In this document: in pieces, positions 63,785 through 64,000 of the stretch
How the letters are laid out: every line of letters starts with the position of its first letter
Position numbering within the stretch: position 1 is the first letter of the stretch
From: Micromonosporaceae bacterium
GTDB taxonomy: Bacteria; Actinomycetota; Actinomycetes; Mycobacteriales; Micromonosporaceae
DNA: 64,000 nt
Direction of reading: 5' to 3'
NCBI GenBank assembly: GCA_009377645.1
Contig: WHTQ01000010.1
Coordinates: forward strand, 24,276 to 88,275
The notes under the pieces: generated by a model
The model's database searches: none
What the model was told of the DNA's origin: nothing
Seen by the model: the letters and a program-made list of their open reading frames with translations, nothing else
Program-made: the position numbers and the translations under genes

Positions 63785-64000
63785 TACTGCAACGGCACTT
63801 ACGGTGGTTGGTGGCCGCGGCGGCGGTAGTGGCTGAGGCGGGCTTGGTACTGTCGTCGGCGTCGCCAGTTGGACCAGGACCAGACGTGGTCGGGGTCCGG
63901 GGCGTACCACAGGATCAGGTGTACCAGCAGGCGGCGGATCTCGGGTAGGGTGTAGTCGATCATGTCCTGATCGTGGTGGCCGGTTCCCCTTTTGCGGTAA
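63785..64000 (-). mobile_element. Second IS701-like element, partial
   Basis: The terminal repeat TACTGCAACGGCACTT resembles that of the first element and begins right after the shared CTAG. The element continues past the window end. Its transposase is on the minus strand. Confidence 0.8.
63799..64000 (-). CDS. IS701-family transposase, C-terminal part
   Basis: The minus strand reads from the window edge to a TAA at 63799-63801: the visible 65 or so residues include DMIDYTLPEIRRLLVHLILW and WSNWRRRRQYQARLSHYRRR. This is the C-terminal signature of IS701-type transposases (compare EIRRLLGHL and the SHYQRRR tail in the first element). The frame is intact in the visible part. The start and catalytic core are beyond the window. 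Confidence 0.85.
   Translation of the reverse strand, partial: YRKRGTGHHDQDMIDYTLPEIRRLLVHLILWYAPDPDHVWSWSNWRRRRQYQARLSHYRRRGHQPP

Overview
The window reads as chromosomal DNA of a very GC-rich actinobacterium, most likely a Micromonosporaceae (Micromonospora/Actinoplanes type). The grounds are the strong GC bias at third codon positions, dense overlapping GTGA/ATGA gene junctions, many GTG starts, a futalosine-pathway menaquinone gene beside a complete 14-subunit nuo operon, a 6C small RNA between a HAD phosphatase and an ssd/tad pilus locus (the order known around Rv3660c/Rv3661 in mycobacteria), and an SCO7613-like giant membrane protein. The genus call is inference.

Layout. 1-6.3 kb: 3' end of mqnC, a convergent MocR/PdxR-type regulator, two secreted proteins (S1 protease, NTF2-like) that share an upstream motif, a strong bidirectional terminator, a DoxX membrane protein, and an AlbA_2/Schlafen-domain ATP-binding protein behind a large perfect palindrome. 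6.3-25.5 kb: a respiratory block with menG, a Rex-type operator, a geranylgeranyl-reductase-family (MenJ-like) gene, nuoA to nuoN, and a polyprenyl diphosphate synthase. Together these make the menaquinone headgroup and tail and the complex that reduces it. Several repeats or palindromes have entered this operon.

25.5-41.3 kb: a mixed housekeeping region holding a possible PD-(D/E)XK-like protein, an L,D-transpeptidase lipoprotein, an MFS transporter with a divergent IclR regulator, an ECF sigma/anti-sigma pair, a holin-like membrane protein, an SseB-domain protein, an alpha/beta-hydrolase lacking its nucleophile, a C45-type peptidase, a zinc-ribbon protein, acetyl-CoA synthetase, a degenerate Fic-like protein, membrane proteins and a HAD-IB hydrolase. 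41.4-46.8 kb: the 6C RNA and a compact Tad/Flp pilus operon (ssd, tadA, tadB, tadC, DUF4244 pilin-like, tadE, tadE-like).

46.8-62.4 kb: purC, a 1,557-residue polytopic membrane protein, UDP-glucose dehydrogenase, a HAD gene remnant, two membrane proteins, acetoacetyl-CoA synthetase, a Uma2 nuclease with a fossil of a second copy beside it, and a tightly coupled three-gene module (58-residue membrane protein, methyltransferase, membrane-anchored alkaline-phosphatase-superfamily enzyme) that may be an undescribed envelope-modification system. 62.4-64 kb: an IS701-family element with CTAG target duplications and a canonical -1 slippery heptamer, sharing its CTAG with a second IS701-like element that runs off the window.

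No rRNA, tRNA or CRISPR array was seen. Many genes appear to be leaderless, with a TANNNT-like hexamer 6-7 nt before the start codon.
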